Shown here: in pieces, positions 26,188 through 34,783 of the stretch
How the letters are laid out: the number at the start of each line of letters is the position of its first letter
Numbering within the stretch: position 1 is the stretch's first letter
Assembly (NCBI GenBank): GCA_038230415.1
Contig: JBBRNH010000023.1
Span: 4,665-68,664 of the forward strand
Reading direction: 5' to 3'
Length of the DNA: 64,000 bases
Origin: JBBRNH01 sp038230415
GTDB taxonomy: Bacteria; Bacteroidota; Bacteroidia; Cytophagales; Spirosomataceae
Position numbers and translations under genes: made by a program
The notes under the pieces: generated by a model
The model's database searches: none
What the model saw: the letters and a program-made list of their open reading frames with translations, nothing else
Told to the model about the DNA's origin: nothing

Positions 26188-27162
26188 ATGTTTTCCGACC
26201 GTTTCCTGTGCCGCTTTCATGTTGTATCGGTAATGCTGCTGCTCGCATCTGCCGTCTCTTCGGCCCAGCCACTGCGCGAATTTCGCCCGGAAACATCCAT
26301 TCGCCAACTTACATTCAGTGGCAGCGGAGAACACCTGCTGATTGCTACTGCCGACAATAAAATTCAGGTTTATGAAACCCAGACGGGGGTTTTGCTCCGA
26401 ACCTTAGCCGGTCATAATCACCCCATTACGGCCATTGGCGCACTGCCTGGCAGGCCAGAATGTATCACTGCCGACAGCACCGGCGACCTCCGCCACTGGG
26501 ATTATGAAACGGGCGGGCTGCTTCGCAAAATGACGTATTCATCGCCGGAGGCCGTGCAACAACTTCAGATTAGTACCGATGCCAGCCAGATGGCAACCCG
26601 CACTGCCGACGGTGTGGTGAGCGTCTGGAACATTACTCTCGGTCAGGTGGCATACCGGCTTGCGGGTGATGCGGCTCAAACCGCGCTCGATTTCAGGGGC
26701 GGGCAACGCATAGCAACCACTGCCGACAGCCGACAGGCCATCTTGCTCTGGGACTTAGACTACTACCGGGCCGAAAAACTACCCCGCGCCAGCCGGTCGG
26801 CGGTGCGGCAACTGTGGCTTCATCCCGATCAAAAAACGGTTACGGCTCTCCACACTGATCACCAGATCAGGGCGTATACTGCCGAGACCCGGCCAGTTGC
26901 CAATGGATTCGACACGGGCCATCCAGTAACGTGTTTCGCGTTTGATGCTACCGGAGAGCGGCTCATCACCGGCGCGGCCAACGGGCGGGTGCAGGTCTGG
27001 CACTGGGCCACCCACACGCTGCTCAATGAGTTCAAAAACCGCGAATCCGTGCTGTATGTGGCCTTTCATCCCGCCGAAAACAGTGTGCTGGCCGGGTTTT
27101 CTGCGCCCGTCGCCCGGTTGTGGAGCCTGACTCCGGCAGAACAGGCCGAGTCGGTGAAGTAG
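26188..27162 (+). CDS. Secreted WD40-repeat protein
   Basis: 324 aa. Signal peptide to about 26 (LLLASAVSSAQ). About six to seven WD40-like blades: LTFSGSGEHLLIATADNKIQ, GHNHPITAIGALPGRPECIT, STDASQMATRTADGVVSVWN, FDATGERLITGAANGRVQVW and VAFHPAENSVLAG are clear. It would form one periplasmic beta-propeller that binds proteins or peptides. It lies 39 bp upstream of an S9 peptidase gene in the same direction, so the two may be cotranscribed. The partner is unknown. Confidence 0.85.
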   Translation: MFSDRFLCRFHVVSVMLLLASAVSSAQPLREFRPETSIRQLTFSGSGEHLLIATADNKIQVYETQTGVLLRTLAGHNHPITAIGALPGRPECITADSTGDLRHWDYETGGLLRKMTYSSPEAVQQLQISTDASQMATRTADGVVSVWNITLGQVAYRLAGDAAQTALDFRGGQRIATTADSRQAILLWDLDYYRAEKLPRASRSAVRQLWLHPDQKTVTALHTDHQIRAYTAETRPVANGFDTGHPVTCFAFDATGERLITGAANGRVQVWHWATHTLLNEFKNRESVLYVAFHPAENSVLAGFSAPVARLWSLTPAEQAESVK

Positions 27163-27201
27163 TGTGCAGGAGTGGTGGGGATATTGCCTTATCTTCGGCG
27201 C

Positions 27202-29511
27202 ATGAAAAAACTGCTGTACCTGCTCCTCCTTTTGCCCGCCATCACCGCGCTGGCGCAACCCAAAACCCGGATCGTTGCCACTGACCTGACCCGGATAAAA
27301 ACGGTGGGCAGCGTAGCGATTTCGCCCGACGGTCAACAGGCAATTTATACCCTGACCACCATCGAACCCGCCACCGATGCCCCCGCCGATAATCGCGCTG
27401 CCGAGAGCCGTTCTGCCGAAAACCGGGCCGTTGAGTATGACTACCGAACGCACCTGTACCTCACCGACCGCAACCCCAACACCACCCGCGCCCTGACGCA
27501 CGGCACCGAATCGGCCCGGCAACCGGCGTGGTCGCCCGATGGCAAATCGCTGGCCTTTGTCAGGAACGTAAAGGGTAAGCCGCAGATTTTTGTGATGCCG
27601 ATGGGTAACGGCGGGGGCGAAGGCTACCAACTCACGACGGGTAAATATGGTGCGTCTGGCCCACAATGGTCGCCGGACGGCAGCCGGATTTTGTTTGAAT
27701 CGCCGGTGACAATGAGTGAGTTACTGACCGATTCGCTGCTGAACCCCGGCAAACGCCTGCCGGTGTGGTCGGCAGAGAAACCGGGCTTTGCCAACAACAA
27801 TTTTCTGAAACCGGATAAATGGACGAAAGCGAATCCCGACGGGTCGCTGGCCGAAATCAGGGCGTATTTAGCAAAAGATGTTGAAGACAAAAAGGCCAAA
27901 GTCATCAACCGGCTCAATTTTCAGGGCGAATCCGGCACCGAGCCGGAGATGATCTTCACGCATTTGTTCACCATTATTCCCCGTGAAGGTGCCGAGGCCC
28001 GGCCCCTCTCACGGGGTTTTTACTCGTTCGGTTCTGCCGCCTGGCTACCCAACGGCACAGGAATTCTGGCCGTGACCGACCGCGACACGCTGAACCACCC
28101 CGACCGCGAGCAGGATGCGGCTATCGTTTTTCTGCCTGCCGATGGCTCCGGCAATCGCACGGTTGTGCTGAGCAAAGCGGGCAACAGTTACGGCAGCCCG
28201 GCTCCGTCGCCCGATGGCCGCTGGCTGGCGTTTCTGTCGAGTCCGTCAGAAGGGGTAAATTACGGGCAGTTGAGTCTGGCAAAATTAGCGGGTATTACGG
28301 CTTCTGAGATGCAGGCCGTATCATTTAACCGGGCGGCTGGCAGTTTGCAGTGGGCCACCCAGACCTTGCAAACCGGCAAACGCAAACGTGATACAACAGC
28401 GGTGCAGGCGTTGTTTTTTACGGCTCAATCGAACGGCGGAATTCCGCTGTACCGGCTAAATCCTGACACGCAGGAAATCGCGTTCCTGACTGATTTCAAC
28501 ACCGGCATTACGAGTTTCGATGTCCGGGGTTTCGAGACCATTTTTGCCCGGACGCAGGTTTCTAACCCGTCAGAGTTGTACATCGCCACGTTTGAACCCC
28601 GGCCCGTGTATGAGAGCAAGCTGAAAACGGGCGAAACCTGGACTAACATCGGCGAAACCAAACTGACTACCCACAACGAATGGGTTTCGGGCAAGCTACT
28701 CAGCATACCCGAAAAAAGAACGTTCCAAAACGTATTAGGTCAGGCGGTTGAGTACTGGATTATGAAACCGAGCCGGATTGACCCGGTCAAAAAACACCCG
28801 TTGCTGCTCAATATGCACGGCGGCCCAACGGCCATGTGGGGGCCGGGCGAGCCGTCTATGTGGCACGAATTGCAGTTTATGTGTTCGCAGGGATACGGCG
28901 TGGTCTATGCCAATCCGCGTGGTTCGGGGGGCTACGGACTGGCGTTTCAGCAGGCCAACACCAACGATTGGGGAACCGGCCCCGCCGATGATGTGCTGCG
29001 GGCCGCCACCGATGCCGCCCGCGAAGCCTGGGCCGATACGAGCCGACAAGTGATCACGGGCGGCTCTTACGCGGGCTACCTCACGGCCTGGATTGTGGGT
29101 CATGACAACCGATTCAAGGCCGCATTTTCGCAACGGGGCGTGTATGACCTGACCACGTTTATGGGCGAGGGCAACGCCTGGAGGCTCGTGCCAAACTACT
29201 TTGCCTACCCCTGGACTGCTGAAGGAAAACGGGTGCTGGATGCCAACTCGCCCTATACCTTTGTGGAAAACATCAAAACGCCGTTGCTCATCAAACACGG
29301 CGAAAACGACCTCCGCACGGGCGTAATTCAGAGCGAAATGCTGTATAAAAGCCTGAAAATCCTGGGCCGCCCGGTCGAGTACGTGAGAATGCCGGGAGCC
29401 ACGCACGAACTGAGCCGGTCAGGAAACGTGCGGCAACGCATTGACCGGATTCTTCGTATCTATGAGTTCTTTGAGCGGTATGTCGGCGATGCAAGTTCAT
29501 CCGCCAAATAG
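27202..29511 (+). CDS. S9 family prolyl oligopeptidase-like serine peptidase
   Basis: 769 aa from the ATG at 27202, giving signal peptide MKKLLYLLLLLPAITALAQ. The N-terminal half is a WD40/PD40-like propeller (ISPDGQQAIYTL, PAWSPDGKSLAFVRN, PQWSPDGSRILFES). The C-terminal alpha/beta hydrolase domain has the oxyanion region NMHGGP, nucleophile GGSYAG, aspartate KHGENDLRTG and histidine PGATHELSR. It resembles dipeptidyl or acylaminoacyl peptidases of the periplasm that trim short peptides. The catalytic triad is intact. Confidence 0.92.
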   Translation: MKKLLYLLLLLPAITALAQPKTRIVATDLTRIKTVGSVAISPDGQQAIYTLTTIEPATDAPADNRAAESRSAENRAVEYDYRTHLYLTDRNPNTTRALTHGTESARQPAWSPDGKSLAFVRNVKGKPQIFVMPMGNGGGEGYQLTTGKYGASGPQWSPDGSRILFESPVTMSELLTDSLLNPGKRLPVWSAEKPGFANNNFLKPDKWTKANPDGSLAEIRAYLAKDVEDKKAKVINRLNFQGESGTEPEMIFTHLFTIIPREGAEARPLSRGFYSFGSAAWLPNGTGILAVTDRDTLNHPDREQDAAIVFLPADGSGNRTVVLSKAGNSYGSPAPSPDGRWLAFLSSPSEGVNYGQLSLAKLAGITASEMQAVSFNRAAGSLQWATQTLQTGKRKRDTTAVQALFFTAQSNGGIPLYRLNPDTQEIAFLTDFNTGITSFDVRGFETIFARTQVSNPSELYIATFEPRPVYESKLKTGETWTNIGETKLTTHNEWVSGKLLSIPEKRTFQNVLGQAVEYWIMKPSRIDPVKKHPLLLNMHGGPTAMWGPGEPSMWHELQFMCSQGYGVVYANPRGSGGYGLAFQQANTNDWGTGPADDVLRAATDAAREAWADTSRQVITGGSYAGYLTAWIVGHDNRFKAAFSQRGVYDLTTFMGEGNAWRLVPNYFAYPWTAEGKRVLDANSPYTFVENIKTPLLIKHGENDLRTGVIQSEMLYKSLKILGRPVEYVRMPGATHELSRSGNVRQRIDRILRIYEFFERYVGDASSSAK

Positions 29512-29555
29512 TATCAGGTCTTGTGACCCGTTTATTTCCCCAAATTTTTCTTCCC

Positions 29556-30290
29556 ATGAAATCCAAAAACTTAGTGAGCTTGTCCGTTGCTGCGGTCTTC
29601 GCGGTGTTATCAGTAACCGGCCTGTTGATTTATTTTGGTCAGGGCGGCCATATCATTGACCACACCCACGCCTGGTTTGGAATGCTGTTTTTTACAGCCG
29701 CCGTGTTTCACATCGTCAACAACTGGTCGTCAATCAGGGGGTATTCGGTGAACCGGAAGGCGGGTGGCATCCGGCGCGAACTGATTCTGCCGGGTTTGGT
29801 GGTGGTTCTGTTTACGGTCGGTATCGCTGCCGACTGGCCGGTGTTCAAAGACTTAGCCAACGCCGGAAAAAAGCTGTTCCCGCATGAAAAGGAAGAAGAG
29901 ATGTCTCAGGCCGTTATCGATTCGATAGCCCGGCGCGTCACCGCCGATTATACTGCCGCCATCAACACCGGCGACACAGCCGCTTTTGCTAAAAATGTGA
30001 GTGATCATGCCACCATCAGCACCGAAACCGGCGCGGTTATCAGTGGCGATGAGTTGCTGAAATCATTGAAAGCCAGTGCTGATACTGATAAAATGATTGC
30101 CCGCATTGACCACGCCACCGCGCACGGCGATAACCTGATTGTGGCGCACGGAACGGCCACTCGCGCCAATCCTGCCGGGGCTACAATCGGGTTTACAAAC
30201 GTACTAATCCAGGAAGACCGGCATTGGCGCGTCGTTGCCGTGCAGATGGCCTTGCTGCCGGTGCAAACTCAAAAAGTAGCCAATCGGTAA
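29556..30290 (+). CDS. DUF4405 membrane domain fused to an NTF2/SnoaL-like domain
   Basis: 244 aa from MKSKNLVSL. The first about 110 residues have three hydrophobic segments and the DUF4405 pattern with paired histidines (GHIIDHTHAWFGMLFFTAAV, FHIVNNW), similar to a small cytochrome b561-like heme anchor. After a charged linker (FPHEKEEEMSQ), residues about 130-240 resemble a DUF4440/SnoaL NTF2-like fold (VTADYTAAINTGDTAAFAKN, ATISTETGAVISGDELL, HWRVVAVQMAL). One membrane anchor therefore carries a soluble pocket domain. Heme binding and ligand are inferred. It lies 7 bp upstream of the Nudix gene. Confidence 0.7.
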   Translation: MKSKNLVSLSVAAVFAVLSVTGLLIYFGQGGHIIDHTHAWFGMLFFTAAVFHIVNNWSSIRGYSVNRKAGGIRRELILPGLVVVLFTVGIAADWPVFKDLANAGKKLFPHEKEEEMSQAVIDSIARRVTADYTAAINTGDTAAFAKNVSDHATISTETGAVISGDELLKSLKASADTDKMIARIDHATAHGDNLIVAHGTATRANPAGATIGFTNVLIQEDRHWRVVAVQMALLPVQTQKVANR

Positions 30291-30297
30291 TCTAACT

Positions 30298-30972
30298 ATG
30301 ACTGAGGAGACACTCACCGACGCGCCGAAATTCAAATTCTGGAAGCACCAGCTTGAAGCAAACGGTCTGGTAATCAACGGTATTCACGAACATTTTATCC
30401 GCAGAAGGCACAATGGCGAAGTACTATTTGCGCTCTTGACGCTGGATGCTACCACGCCCGAAGGCGATAAAATTCCGCCCGTCTGTTTCCTCAAAGGCCA
30501 CGCCGTGTCGGTGTTAGTGTGTTTGATTGATGAGCAGACACGAGAAAAATTTGTGGTGCTGGTTCGGCAACGGCGCATCTCCGACGGCTCGCAAACCTAC
30601 GAACACCCGGCGGGTATGGTTGATGCCGATGATGACCCCGCCGAGGTAGCCGCCCGTGAGGTGGGTGAAGAAATCGGTTTGGCAATCAGCCCCGATGACC
30701 TGACCAAACTGCATAACAAACTGTGTTATCCCAGCACCGGCACGAGTGACGAAGCGATGCACTATTATTTCGTAGAGAAGCATCTGGCTCAAGCTGAGAT
30801 TCAGGCGTTTCAAGACAAGAATATGGGCGTTCAGTCGGAGTTTGAGCGGATCACAACCGTTGTTACCACGTTGCCCGAAGCCCATCAACTGATTAATAAC
30901 GTGAATGGCCTACTGATTCATTTTCTGTATTTGCAGTACGTTGGAGATTACGAAACGATGCGGCTGCTGTGA
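30298..30972 (+). CDS. Nudix hydrolase
   Basis: 224 aa. Nudix box GMVDADDDPAEVAAREVGEE then IGL fits GX5EX7REUXEEXGU except that the first E is Asp. The metal-binding REVGEE core is intact. The upstream segment VVLVRQRRISDGSQTYEHPA resembles ADP-sugar diphosphatases, so a nucleotide-sugar or dinucleotide substrate is likely. It is probably cotranscribed with the DUF4405 fusion gene. The stop codon overlaps the left arm of a palindromic repeat. Confidence 0.85.
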   Translation: MTEETLTDAPKFKFWKHQLEANGLVINGIHEHFIRRRHNGEVLFALLTLDATTPEGDKIPPVCFLKGHAVSVLVCLIDEQTREKFVVLVRQRRISDGSQTYEHPAGMVDADDDPAEVAAREVGEEIGLAISPDDLTKLHNKLCYPSTGTSDEAMHYYFVEKHLAQAEIQAFQDKNMGVQSEFERITTVVTTLPEAHQLINNVNGLLIHFLYLQYVGDYETMRLL

Positions 30973-31045
30973 GTGAAAAGTGAAGAATATACTGATACTG
31001 ACGAAATATTCATCACTCATCACTCATCATTCTTCACTTTTCACT
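30972..31045. repeat. GTGAAGA-type palindromic repeat, copy 1
   Basis: Perfect 17-nt arms (AGTGAAAAGTGAAGAAT at 30972-30988; complement at 31029-31045) around a 40-nt centre containing ATCACTC repeats. It starts at the last base of the Nudix stop codon and ends at the tRNA promoter, so it could also terminate the Nudix transcript. It is related in sequence to the repeats at 48899-48968 and 49088-49166. Confidence 0.8.
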
Positions 31046-31052
31046 ATTTTTG
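31045..31052 (+). promoter_or_regulatory. Possible -7 box for tRNA-Arg
   Basis: TATTTTTG fits TAnnTTTG and is 35 bp upstream of the tRNA 5' end, a usual distance. A -33 element is not clear because that position is inside the palindromic repeat. Confidence 0.4.
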
Positions 31053-31086
31053 CGTCCCCAAACGCTGAAAACGCCGATGGTCTATT

Positions 31087-31158
31087 GCTTCCGTAGTTCA
31101 ATGGATAGAATTTCGGTTTCCGGTACCGACGATAGGGGTTCGAATCCCTTCGGGAGCA
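31087..31158 (+). tRNA. tRNA-Arg (anticodon CCG)
   Basis: 72 nt fold cleanly. The acceptor stem is GCTTCCG with CGGGAGC and discriminator A. The D stem is GTTC/GAAT, the anticodon stem TCGGT/ACCGA with loop TTCCGGT (anticodon CCG, reads CGG), and the T arm AGGGG-TTCGAAT-CCCTT. The CCA end is not encoded. Confidence 0.93.
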
Positions 31159-31193
31159 CATTTTATCAGTATTAACTTTACTAATTTCAGCCT

Positions 31194-31228
31194 AAAACCG
31201 CTAACTTGTTGATAGTTAGCGGTTTTTT
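31194..31228 (+). terminator. Intrinsic terminator of tRNA-Arg
   Basis: 12-bp stem AAAACCGCTAAC (31194-31205) with its complement at 31215-31226, a 9-nt loop and a following T run. Confidence 0.85.
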
Positions 31229-31421
31229 ATTGTCGGCACTTTATCATAAGAAATAAACCGGGCCGCCCGCGCGGTAAAGCACTCCTGTTGATATCGTAAG
31301 CCGTAGTACTTAATGATCAGCCAGCCGGGTAAATTTATATCCGTTGAGAAATAAGGTTTACAGTCCGTAGACTGGCCTTGTTAGTCTAAATACTAGGTGT
31401 ATGCGAACTTGGTTGTCCGTT

Positions 31422-31697
31422 TCAAGAACAGGCAATTGACACCTCTGAATAGATACGGATGGAATCTTGATGATGGCTCAGGGTAAAATAGGTTAGGTCA
31501 GGAATAGCTAAATCCACCTTGCCCGTGTATTGATGAGGATGGCCTTTGGTCTTGGCAAGCGTAATAAAGTCGCGTGTCCGCTCGCGCACAGCCCGGTATT
31601 CGGCCAGAATCCGGCCCGCCTGCCGCATCATCCGCACCGGAACCCGCCCCACGGTTTCGCCCCGCGCGGCCCGGAGCAGTAAATCATTTTGTAACAT
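31422..31697 (-). pseudogene. hemE: Uroporphyrinogen decarboxylase N-terminal fragment
   Basis: From the ATG at 31697 the first about 49 residues match the start of HemE: MLQNDLLLRAARGETVGRVP, then VRMMRQAGRILAEYRAV and DFITLAKT. The RQAGR motif contributes substrate-binding arginine in the real enzyme. After LAKT the similarity stops and about 40 unrelated residues lead to a stop. HemE is normally about 340 aa, so this is a broken remnant. An Arg replaces the usual Trp before MMRQAGR. A full hemE probably exists elsewhere in the genome. Confidence 0.72.
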
Positions 31698-31740
31698 GGC
31701 GGCAAAGGTACGGCAGGGTAGGGTACGCAGGGCGCATCCG

Positions 31741-32451
31741 TCATCGATGCCGCCAGGCAAGCCCATATTTGATGGTGATGTAAGCCGGTGTGATTAGCGA
31801 GTAATCCGACTTTCGATAAACAGAAACAGGAATGGCAACGCTGACATCCAGGTACTTATCTTTTGGCAACGCCACCTGTGAACCCACTCTGAAATAAACA
31901 AACTGGGCAACGTTGAGCCAATCCGTAAATACACCTGTATTTGTGATTTGTGTTACGCGCTGATATCGCGAATAATGTTGCAAACCACTTACTGATGAGC
32001 CATCAGTGTTATAAAGCACGTTGGCGATGAGCGAGTTCTGGCTACTCAGACTGATGTAATGGCTAAAAAAGCTGTGCCGGTCGGCGCGTCGCTTCATCCG
32101 CTGCCCAACTGAAAAATAATACCGAAGGCCAATTGGCATCTCTATTGCGTAAAGTTGTGCGCCCTCGGTAAAACTTAAATTGACCTCGGCACCAGCCACG
32201 ACCGCCAGACCTCCCTTGATTTTACGCTCTGCTACTACGTCAAAACCTGTGGTAAACCAACTCGGAACAAAGCCACTTTTCTGAAACAGGGGCAAGCCAA
32301 CGCCTGCCTTGATCAGAGTTTTGAAAGCCGGGCGGGGCGCAGATGCCCGCATAACTGAATCGGCGGCTTCATTCTGAGAAACCGGGCTGACTTGCCCGAT
32401 TGCGAGCGTAGCTGAAAAAATCAAAGGGATGAAGAGTCGAATCAGTAGCAT
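31741..32451 (-). CDS. Outer-membrane beta-barrel-like protein of unknown function
   Basis: 236 aa with a signal peptide (LIFSATLAIGQ). The rest alternates polar and aromatic residues as in small outer-membrane barrels (AEVNLSFTEGAQLYAIEMPI, GLRYYFSVG, YITIKYGLAWRHR). No catalytic motif is seen. It lies 15 bp downstream of a second barrel-like gene in the same direction, so they form a pair. GC looks lower than in the flanking genes. Not recognised at family level. Confidence 0.6.
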   Translation of the reverse strand: MLLIRLFIPLIFSATLAIGQVSPVSQNEAADSVMRASAPRPAFKTLIKAGVGLPLFQKSGFVPSWFTTGFDVVAERKIKGGLAVVAGAEVNLSFTEGAQLYAIEMPIGLRYYFSVGQRMKRRADRHSFFSHYISLSSQNSLIANVLYNTDGSSVSGLQHYSRYQRVTQITNTGVFTDWLNVAQFVYFRVGSQVALPKDKYLDVSVAIPVSVYRKSDYSLITPAYITIKYGLAWRHR

Positions 32452-32466
32452 AGCAGCGAGGATAAA

Positions 32467-33084
32467 TCAGGGAAACAGGTTATATGTCACCCCTATTTGC
32501 CAATTCTGGTTATAAAAATTGAAGGGAACGCCAAATACTGAATTATATACCTCATATTTAGTAAAACTCCTGAAATAGCCCGCTTCTATGCCTACCTGTT
32601 TAAGCTTGTAACTAAAGCGTGTTGTAGCACCTACTTCAATTGGGTAGCCATTGCCAAAGGCATCAGTTTTGCCAATCAGTAGATTTACCTCAGGACCGGC
32701 GTAGGCTGTTAAATTCCGGGCTAATCTCAAACCAATCTGGGGCGTAATGCCTAAATGATAGTATTTGGACTCTTTGACCGAGACATTATTGTTGTTAATT
32801 CTGCCTACTGCCCTCTCTTGAATCGAAGCATCAGTCCTGAATGCCAGTCCACGTACAGACAGGTCTTTATAATAGAAACTCCCCACGTAAAAACCAGCCC
32901 GGGGCTTCAAATAGCCTAATTGTGTATTTGGCTCTGTGCTATACCGGGTTGTCGAATAGTTTATTCCGGTACGAAAGCCAATACCACTTGATTTCTGGCT
33001 TTGAGTAGTGTAAAAGTCAGTTGTTCCCTGAGCTAAAACAGCCCAGGGAACGATGAGACAACAAAGCAATAAACAAAATCTCAT
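32467..33084 (-). CDS. PorT-like outer-membrane beta-barrel protein
   Basis: 205 aa from the ATG at 33084 (MRFCLLLCCLIVPWAVLAQG, signal peptide). GIGFRTGINYSTTRYS, LKPRAGFYVGSFYYKDLS, LGITPQIGLRLARNLTAYAG and WQIGVTYNLF are typical strands of Bacteroidota outer-membrane beta-barrel (OMP_b-brl) proteins. Function unknown. It sits between a broken LuxR-type regulator and the other barrel gene. Confidence 0.65.
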   Translation of the reverse strand: MRFCLLLCCLIVPWAVLAQGTTDFYTTQSQKSSGIGFRTGINYSTTRYSTEPNTQLGYLKPRAGFYVGSFYYKDLSVRGLAFRTDASIQERAVGRINNNNVSVKESKYYHLGITPQIGLRLARNLTAYAGPEVNLLIGKTDAFGNGYPIEVGATTRFSYKLKQVGIEAGYFRSFTKYEVYNSVFGVPFNFYNQNWQIGVTYNLFP

Positions 33085-33121
33085 GAGATTTCCTGATGTA
33101 AACCGAGTATTTAAAAGCACT

Positions 33122-33490
33122 TCATCTCAACCCCTGCCGGCACACCTCCGCTCGAATATACGCCAAATGGGTTCGCGTCATACAGCGTCTTGACGGGGTT
33201 GAAGTAATCAAGATTAGGAATCGCCCACGCCGGGGGAAATGCGTAAAACTCAGGTATCTGATACTGGGTGCCAACGGTAACGTAATAATCAATGGAGCTG
33301 CCTTTCTAAAGTCGCATTTGCCCGACACACCCAAGCCGCGCAAGATGGCTTTCCGGTGGTCGTTCACCGTTTGTTCGCAGATGCCCAATTGGGCCGCAAT
33401 CTCCTGACTGGTGCAGTCGCAAGCCACTAACCAGAAAACAGTGCGTTGCCGGGCCGTGAAGTTGTCATAACCGGCCACAAGCATCTTCAA
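33122..33490 (-). pseudogene. Truncated LuxR-type HTH regulator
   Basis: The frame (122 aa) begins with a GerE/LuxR DNA-binding domain: FTARQRTVFWLVACDCTSQE, IAAQLGICEQTVNDHRKAIL, RGLGVSGK. No receiver or sensor domain precedes it. After DFRKAAP the sequence becomes basic and improbable. A second frame from about 33299 to 33111 reads more like protein (IDYYVTVGTQYQIPEFYAF, ANPFGVYSSGGVPAG), suggesting the tail of another gene joined here by deletion. Best read as a remnant, though a short HTH-only regulator cannot be excluded. Confidence 0.5.
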
Positions 33491-33630
33491 TGTAACTACA
33501 TTGAGGGAGAGGGTAATTTAGTTGGACGTTATCGTAAATTTTAGGCGTTGAATTAGAGACTCCTAAATTCGGCATTATTCTATTAAATCCACTTGATAAA
33601 TGTCAAAAAATACGCGATAAAAGTCAAAAT

Positions 33631-33653
33631 CAGCCTGAAGCCTGTTCAGGCTG
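33631..33653. repeat. Short hairpin upstream of the DUF922-like gene
   Basis: Perfect 9-nt arms CAGCCTGAA / TTCAGGCTG with a 5-nt loop, 48 bp before the ATG at 33702. It has no T-tract; it could be an operator or the terminator of something lost. The rest of 33491-33701 is AT-rich with no recognisable gene. Confidence 0.45.
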
Positions 33654-33701
33654 ACCGGGCCACTCATTTATATGACGTTCGGGCCGCTAAATTTGTTGGC
33701 G

Positions 33702-34778
33702 ATGAACACAACCAAATGGCTTCTCGTAGCAAGTCTGCTCCTGGGCTTCACTCTTCCCCCCGTCACCCTCACCCTTCAACCCGAACGGTTGCCCTTCTCG
33801 GCTACCGAATACACGTTGACCATCGTTACCGACCAACGCCCCGCCAAAACCAATATCGGCGCGTGGTTCACGGCCCCCAAACAGCCCGCTCAGGTGGGTG
33901 ATCTGGCTGGCGGTGCCGCTACGGCTATGCTGAGTTTCATCCGGCAAAACCTGCGGCAGAAACCCGGTCAACGGCCCGTTGCGTTGCGACTTCTCGCCTG
34001 TAAAATCACCGAGAAAGCCACCGGAAACCGTATAGAAGGCACATTTACGTTTGCCGTTGGGTTTGATTTGCTCAACGATGCCGATGGCGGAACGGCCAAT
34101 AAACGCCTGACCGAGTTCAAAACGGGGGCTACATACACGCGGCCAATCGGTCAAACCGCCGTTGTAGAGTCAGTGGTACGGCAGAGCTTGGTGGCCGCGC
34201 TAACGTACTTTGACCAATATATGAACCGCGAAGTGAAGCAGGACGAACGGCTGGCCCGTAGCCTGCGCGTGGTCTTTACCGACTATGTTCGGAATCAGGA
34301 TAACGACACCGTTTTCTATGACCGAACCCGCCCACTGACCTGGGGTGACTTTAAGGCCAAACCCCGCGCCGACACGCGCTATGCCGCCGAAGTAAACCCC
34401 AACTTTGCCTACGAAGGCCGCAGTCGGGTGGTCAATGGTGTGATTGAACTACTACTGACGCTGAAAGTCTATACCCTAAAAAGCGGCTCCTGGACAACCC
34501 CGCCCGCCCTGAACGCATACAGTCTGAACCACGAGCAACGGCATTTCGACATTGCCAAAATCGAAGCCGAACGGTTTAAACGGCGCATCATCCCCGACAG
34601 TCTGAGTCTGGAAGATTACAACAGCAACGTGCAGTTCAAGTTTATCGAGTCGTTCAGAACCATGAACCTGCGGCAACAGCAGTACGATGACGAAACCAAT
34701 CACGGCATTGACCAAACCGCGCAGGAACGCTGGAATCAGCGCATTGAAGGCGAATTGCGGGCGTTAGGTGTACAATAA
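33702..34778 (+). CDS. Secreted DUF922-like putative metalloprotease
   Basis: 358 aa from the ATG at 33702 (MNTTKWLLVASLLLGFTLPP, signal peptide). The first half is an unrecognised secreted domain. The second half, from RPLTWGDFKAKPRADTRYAA, resembles DUF922-type putative zinc proteases, with NHEQRHFDIAKIEAERFKRR. HEQRH resembles HExxH and could bind zinc. The stop is 5 bp before the glycosyltransferase gene, implying cotranscription. Enzyme activity is inferred from the motif only. Confidence 0.6.
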   Translation: MNTTKWLLVASLLLGFTLPPVTLTLQPERLPFSATEYTLTIVTDQRPAKTNIGAWFTAPKQPAQVGDLAGGAATAMLSFIRQNLRQKPGQRPVALRLLACKITEKATGNRIEGTFTFAVGFDLLNDADGGTANKRLTEFKTGATYTRPIGQTAVVESVVRQSLVAALTYFDQYMNREVKQDERLARSLRVVFTDYVRNQDNDTVFYDRTRPLTWGDFKAKPRADTRYAAEVNPNFAYEGRSRVVNGVIELLLTLKVYTLKSGSWTTPPALNAYSLNHEQRHFDIAKIEAERFKRRIIPDSLSLEDYNSNVQFKFIESFRTMNLRQQQYDDETNHGIDQTAQERWNQRIEGELRALGVQ

Positions 34779-34783
34779 GCCGC

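Noticed and set aside
26779..27666. 295-codon minus-strand frame opposite the WD40 and S9 peptidase genes
   Set aside because: Crosses two well-supported genes on the other strand and shows no domain.
31206..31421. Possible integrase attachment site downstream of tRNA-Arg
   Set aside because: No direct repeat of the tRNA 3' end and no integrase gene could be found in the window.
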